From: Tenacibaculum jejuense
GTDB lineage: Bacteria > Bacteroidota > Bacteroidia > Flavobacteriales > Flavobacteriaceae
Assembly: GCF_900198195.1 (NCBI RefSeq)
Contig: NZ_LT899436.1
Span: forward strand, 2,571,001 to 2,635,000
Length of the DNA stretch: 64,000 nucleotides
Direction of reading: 5' to 3'
Below the pieces are notes generated by a model. That model worked only from the letters and a program-made list of their open reading frames with translations. It had not been told where the DNA came from and did no database searches. Below are positions 61,997 through 64,000 of the stretch, piece after piece (the stretch's first letter is position 1; every line of letters starts with the position of its first letter). A program made the position numbers and the translations under genes.

Positions 61997-62034
61997 TAAA
62001 AAAAGCACGCTCAACATTTTGAGCGTGCTTTTTA
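61997..62034 (-). terminator. terminator of the rpsF-rpsR-rplI operon
   Basis: AAAAAGCACGCTCAA / TTGAGCGTGCTTTTT stem with a 4-base loop; on the minus strand a T-rich run follows. Confidence 0.85.
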
Positions 62035-62056
62035 ATATAGATTTATTTTACTGTTT

Positions 62057-62506
62057 TTACTTCTCAGCAACAACTTCAAATACGATGTCTACAATAACAG
62101 ATCTGTGTAAACGAACAGCTGCATTATATTTACCTAATCTTTTTACGTTACCACCAGTAACTTTGATAAACTTCTTTTCGATTTCTGTTCCCTCTTTAGC
62201 TAAAGCTTCAGCAACATCTGCATTATTAACCGATCCAAATAATTTATCTCCGCTTCCTACTTTAGAAGCTATTTTAATTTCGTAACCTTTAACAGTTTCT
62301 GCTAACTTGTTAGCATCTTCTACTAATTTAGCTTCTTTAAAAGCACGTTGCTTTAAGTTTTCTGCTAATACTTTCTTAGCTGAAGAAGTAGCTAAAACTG
62401 CATATCCTTGAGGTATTAGGTAATTACGTCCATAACCGTTCTTAACAGTTACAACATCATCTTTAAAACCTAAATTTTCTACGTCTTGTTTTAATATCAA
62501 TTCCAT
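62057..62506 (-). CDS. rplI: 50S ribosomal protein L9
   Basis: 149 residues, standard length. L9 N-terminal signature MELILKQDVENLGFKDDVVTVKNGYGRNYLIPQGYAV (in parts VKNGYGRNYLIPQGYA), connecting helix, and C-terminal domain KLFGSVNNADVAEAL. Binds 23S rRNA at the base of the L1 stalk. Third gene of rpsF-rpsR-rplI, 15 bases after rpsR; a strong terminator follows. Confidence 0.98.
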   Translation of the reverse strand: MELILKQDVENLGFKDDVVTVKNGYGRNYLIPQGYAVLATSSAKKVLAENLKQRAFKEAKLVEDANKLAETVKGYEIKIASKVGSGDKLFGSVNNADVAEALAKEGTEIEKKFIKVTGGNVKRLGKYNAAVRLHRSVIVDIVFEVVAEK

Positions 62507-62521
62507 TGTTCTACTTCTTTT

Positions 62522-62818
62522 TTATTTTAACATATCACCAACATATGGCATTAAAGCTAAGTGACGAGCTCTTTTGATAGCTTGTGCAACTTTACGTTGA
62601 TATTTTAATGAAGTTCCTGTTAAACGTCTTGGTAAGATTTTTCCTTGTTCGTTTACTAAATACATTAAGAAATCAGCATCTTTGTAATCAATGTACTTGA
62701 TACCGTTCTTTTTGAAACGACAATATTTAGCTTCCTTCTTAGTTTCAATGTCAAGTGGAGTTAAATAACGTACTTCTCCTTGCTTGTTTCCTTTTGCTTG
62801 TTGTTCAATTGATGACAT
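62522..62818 (-). CDS. rpsR: 30S ribosomal protein S18
   Basis: 98 residues. Core [62 protein letters not shown] is the S18 signature (quoted in parts: [29 protein letters not shown]). N-terminal extension has the usual loose basic/acidic residues. S18 pairs with S6 in the 30S platform. Lies between rpsF and rplI with 6- and 15-base gaps. Confidence 0.97.
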   Translation of the reverse strand: MSSIEQQAKGNKQGEVRYLTPLDIETKKEAKYCRFKKNGIKYIDYKDADFLMYLVNEQGKILPRRLTGTSLKYQRKVAQAIKRARHLALMPYVGDMLK

Positions 62819-62824
62819 AATTGA

Positions 62825-63166
62825 TTACTTTTTTGCAGATTTAACTCTTTGTCTTCTCTTTTCAGCCCAAGCAGCAGCGTGCTTGTCTAACTTTACAGTT
62901 AAGTAACGCATGATACTATCGTCACGTCTAAACTCTAATTCAAATGGAGAAATGATTTCACCAGATGATTTGAATTCAAACAAGTGATAGAAACCACTTT
63001 TTTTCTTTTGAATTGGGTAAGCTAATTTCTTTAAGCCCCAATCCTCTTTGTGGATCATTTCTGCACCTTTTGAAACTAAATAGTCCTCGAACTTTTTTAC
63101 TGTTTCCTTTATCTGAGTTTCAGATAAAACGGGATTCAAAATGAAAACAGTTTCGTAATGATTCAT
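62825..63166 (-). CDS. rpsF: 30S ribosomal protein S6
   Basis: 113 residues. Start MNHYETVFILNPVLSETQIKE; WGLKKLAYPIQKKKSGFYHLFEF and FRRDDSIMRYLTVKLDK are the S6 fold markers, with a basic C-terminal tail (KRRQRVKSAKK). It forms a heterodimer with S18 on the 30S platform. First gene of the operon; a -7 element TATATTTG lies at 63199. I see no obvious S6:S18 leader-binding structure in the roughly 30-base leader. Confidence 0.97.
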   Translation of the reverse strand: MNHYETVFILNPVLSETQIKETVKKFEDYLVSKGAEMIHKEDWGLKKLAYPIQKKKSGFYHLFEFKSSGEIISPFELEFRRDDSIMRYLTVKLDKHAAAWAEKRRQRVKSAKK

Positions 63167-63198
63167 AATTAAATGTTTAAATTATTTTTTAAAGCGTG

Positions 63199-63206
63199 CA
63201 AATATA
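63199..63206 (-). promoter_or_regulatory. -7 element TATATTTG for the rpsF operon
   Basis: Exact TAnnTTTG on the minus strand, 32 bases from the rpsF ATG. Confidence 0.55.
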
Positions 63207-63252
63207 ACATTTATATCTCTAATTAAATAGTGTATAGCAATTTATTTTGTTT

Positions 63253-64000
63253 TTAATTTAAATCTAATCGGACACCTAAAGATAAGTTTCTGGTATTTGA
63301 ATTCTTAAATAATGGATTTAAGTCGTATTTCACATATAGACCATACCACTTGTATGATAAATATCCACTTAATCCGTAGTTTAAAGTATTCATATTAAAT
63401 GGATCTTTTTGAACCTCTTCGATTTCAATTCCATTACTATTTTCATATTCTAAATACTGTCTTGTTCCCAATTTAAATCCAAAAAAACCTCCAACTCCTA
63501 AACGAATTCCTTTGTTTGTTCGATCTTTTACAAAACCATCATCATATTTTTTATTTTTCGAAAAATCGAACTCCAAATGCATTGGGAAATTCATTTGAAC
63601 ATGGCGCAATCTACTTTCTGTTAATCGCTGTGGAAATGTTACCAAATTGGTTTGATTTCCATTGACTTCATGAACTTGATTATTATCTGCTCGTAGATTA
63701 TTCCATAAAAAAGAAAGTCCGTATTTAAAATAAGTTTTAGAGGCTTTTTTTGAAAGTCTTGTTTTAAGAGAGAAACCTATTTCATAAAAATGAGATTGCC
63801 AAAATTTATATTCTGAATCGTTAATTGATCCTATATTATGATTCTCTATTACATTACTTAATCCCATCGCTAAGACTATTTGACTTGTGGTTCTTTTATT
63901 TCTCTTGCGATTTCTTTTTCTTCTTCTTTCTCCTGCTGATGGATCTAAAATACCTATTCCTCTATCTAAAATCTGAAAATTAAACATATAATCATTAAAA
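63253..64000 (-). CDS. probable outer membrane beta-barrel protein, 5' end outside window
   Basis: An ATG at 63987 exists, but the frame stays open to the right edge (FNDYMFNF...), so the gene probably starts beyond it; 245 or more residues visible. A strongly basic cluster (GERRRKRNRKRNKRTTSQ) is followed by SQIVLAMGLSNVI, and then alternating beta strands: FYEIGFSLKTRL, FKYGLSFLWNNLRA, FPMHLEFDFSKN, IRLGVGGFFGFKLG, YGLSGYLSYKW, YGLYVKYDLNPLF, LSLGVRLDLN, the last ending at the C-terminus as in porin-like barrels. The specific role is unknown. The basic cluster may be a periplasmic linker. Confidence 0.7.
   Translation of the reverse strand, partial: FNDYMFNFQILDRGIGILDPSAGERRRKRNRKRNKRTTSQIVLAMGLSNVIENHNIGSINDSEYKFWQSHFYEIGFSLKTRLSKKASKTYFKYGLSFLWNNLRADNNQVHEVNGNQTNLVTFPQRLTESRLRHVQMNFPMHLEFDFSKNKKYDDGFVKDRTNKGIRLGVGGFFGFKLGTRQYLEYENSNGIEIEEVQKDPFNMNTLNYGLSGYLSYKWYGLYVKYDLNPLFKNSNTRNLSLGVRLDLN

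Noticed and set aside
1..64000. CRISPR arrays, insertion sequences, tRNA or rRNA genes
   Set aside because: I looked for regularly spaced short repeats, transposase motifs and terminal inverted repeats, and for cloverleaf or rRNA sequence, and saw none.

Overview
The window looks like a chromosomal piece from a marine-type member of the Flavobacteriaceae (Bacteroidota). The DNA is AT-rich. Several secreted proteins end in type IX secretion (T9SS) type A sorting domains. Promoters fit the Bacteroidota -7 element TAnnTTTG. A bacillithiol gene (bshA), an Oar-like TonB receptor and many SPII lipoproteins are present. A Tenacibaculum-like genus is my guess from gene order and protein style; it is not proven. 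I saw no tRNA, rRNA, CRISPR array, insertion sequence or prophage.

Layout. 1-8.3 kb: a cut-off amidohydrolase, a second degenerate amidohydrolase, a T9SS repeat protein, a TrmH-type RNA methyltransferase, a lipoprotein, and an AraC regulator with a SnoaL-like lipoprotein. 8.4-12.5 kb: stringent-response Rel, a Fur-family regulator and PurA. 12.5-24 kb: PLP decarboxylase, an OstA/LptA-like protein overlapping a class III aminotransferase, a CxxCH lipoprotein, long-chain acyl-CoA ligase, M1 peptidase and GcvT. 24.1-27 kb: two tandem secreted proteins with tail-fibre-like repeats. 27-32.6 kb: PlsC-like acyltransferase, then a tight run rmuC, DUF4178, DUF350, membrane aminopropyltransferase, AdoMet decarboxylase. 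33-35.6 kb: a secreted GH13 alpha-amylase with three CBM26-like modules. 35.6-44.5 kb: GlyA, a LETM1-like small protein and proline dehydrogenase in one operon, AroB, a second T9SS repeat protein with four 92-residue units, BshA, and the N-terminal half of transketolase. 44.7-50.2 kb: a TPR-membrane-AraC regulator and a tricorn-like S41 peptidase. 50.2-58.5 kb: a secreted GATase-like protein, hypothetical proteins, DnaB, a DUF3810 metalloprotease-like protein, PepT and LysA. 58.7-64 kb: an Oar-like TonB receptor, rpsF-rpsR-rplI, and a cut-off beta-barrel protein.

Most of the window is housekeeping. The best candidate for a poorly described system is the DUF4178-DUF350-SpeE-like-SpeD run (29154-32629). 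It couples an apparently complete aminopropyl-transfer chemistry to three membrane proteins. Other points worth attention are the two T9SS repeat proteins that seem to share one repeat design, the tandem tail-fibre-like genes with a near-identical 107-bp block, and several clear operator-like sequences: twin AAATCGATTT palindromes before the amylase, 21-bp-spaced direct repeats after the AraC gene, and a 15-bp inverted repeat around a lipoprotein promoter.

All functional calls come from reading motifs by eye. No database search was run.
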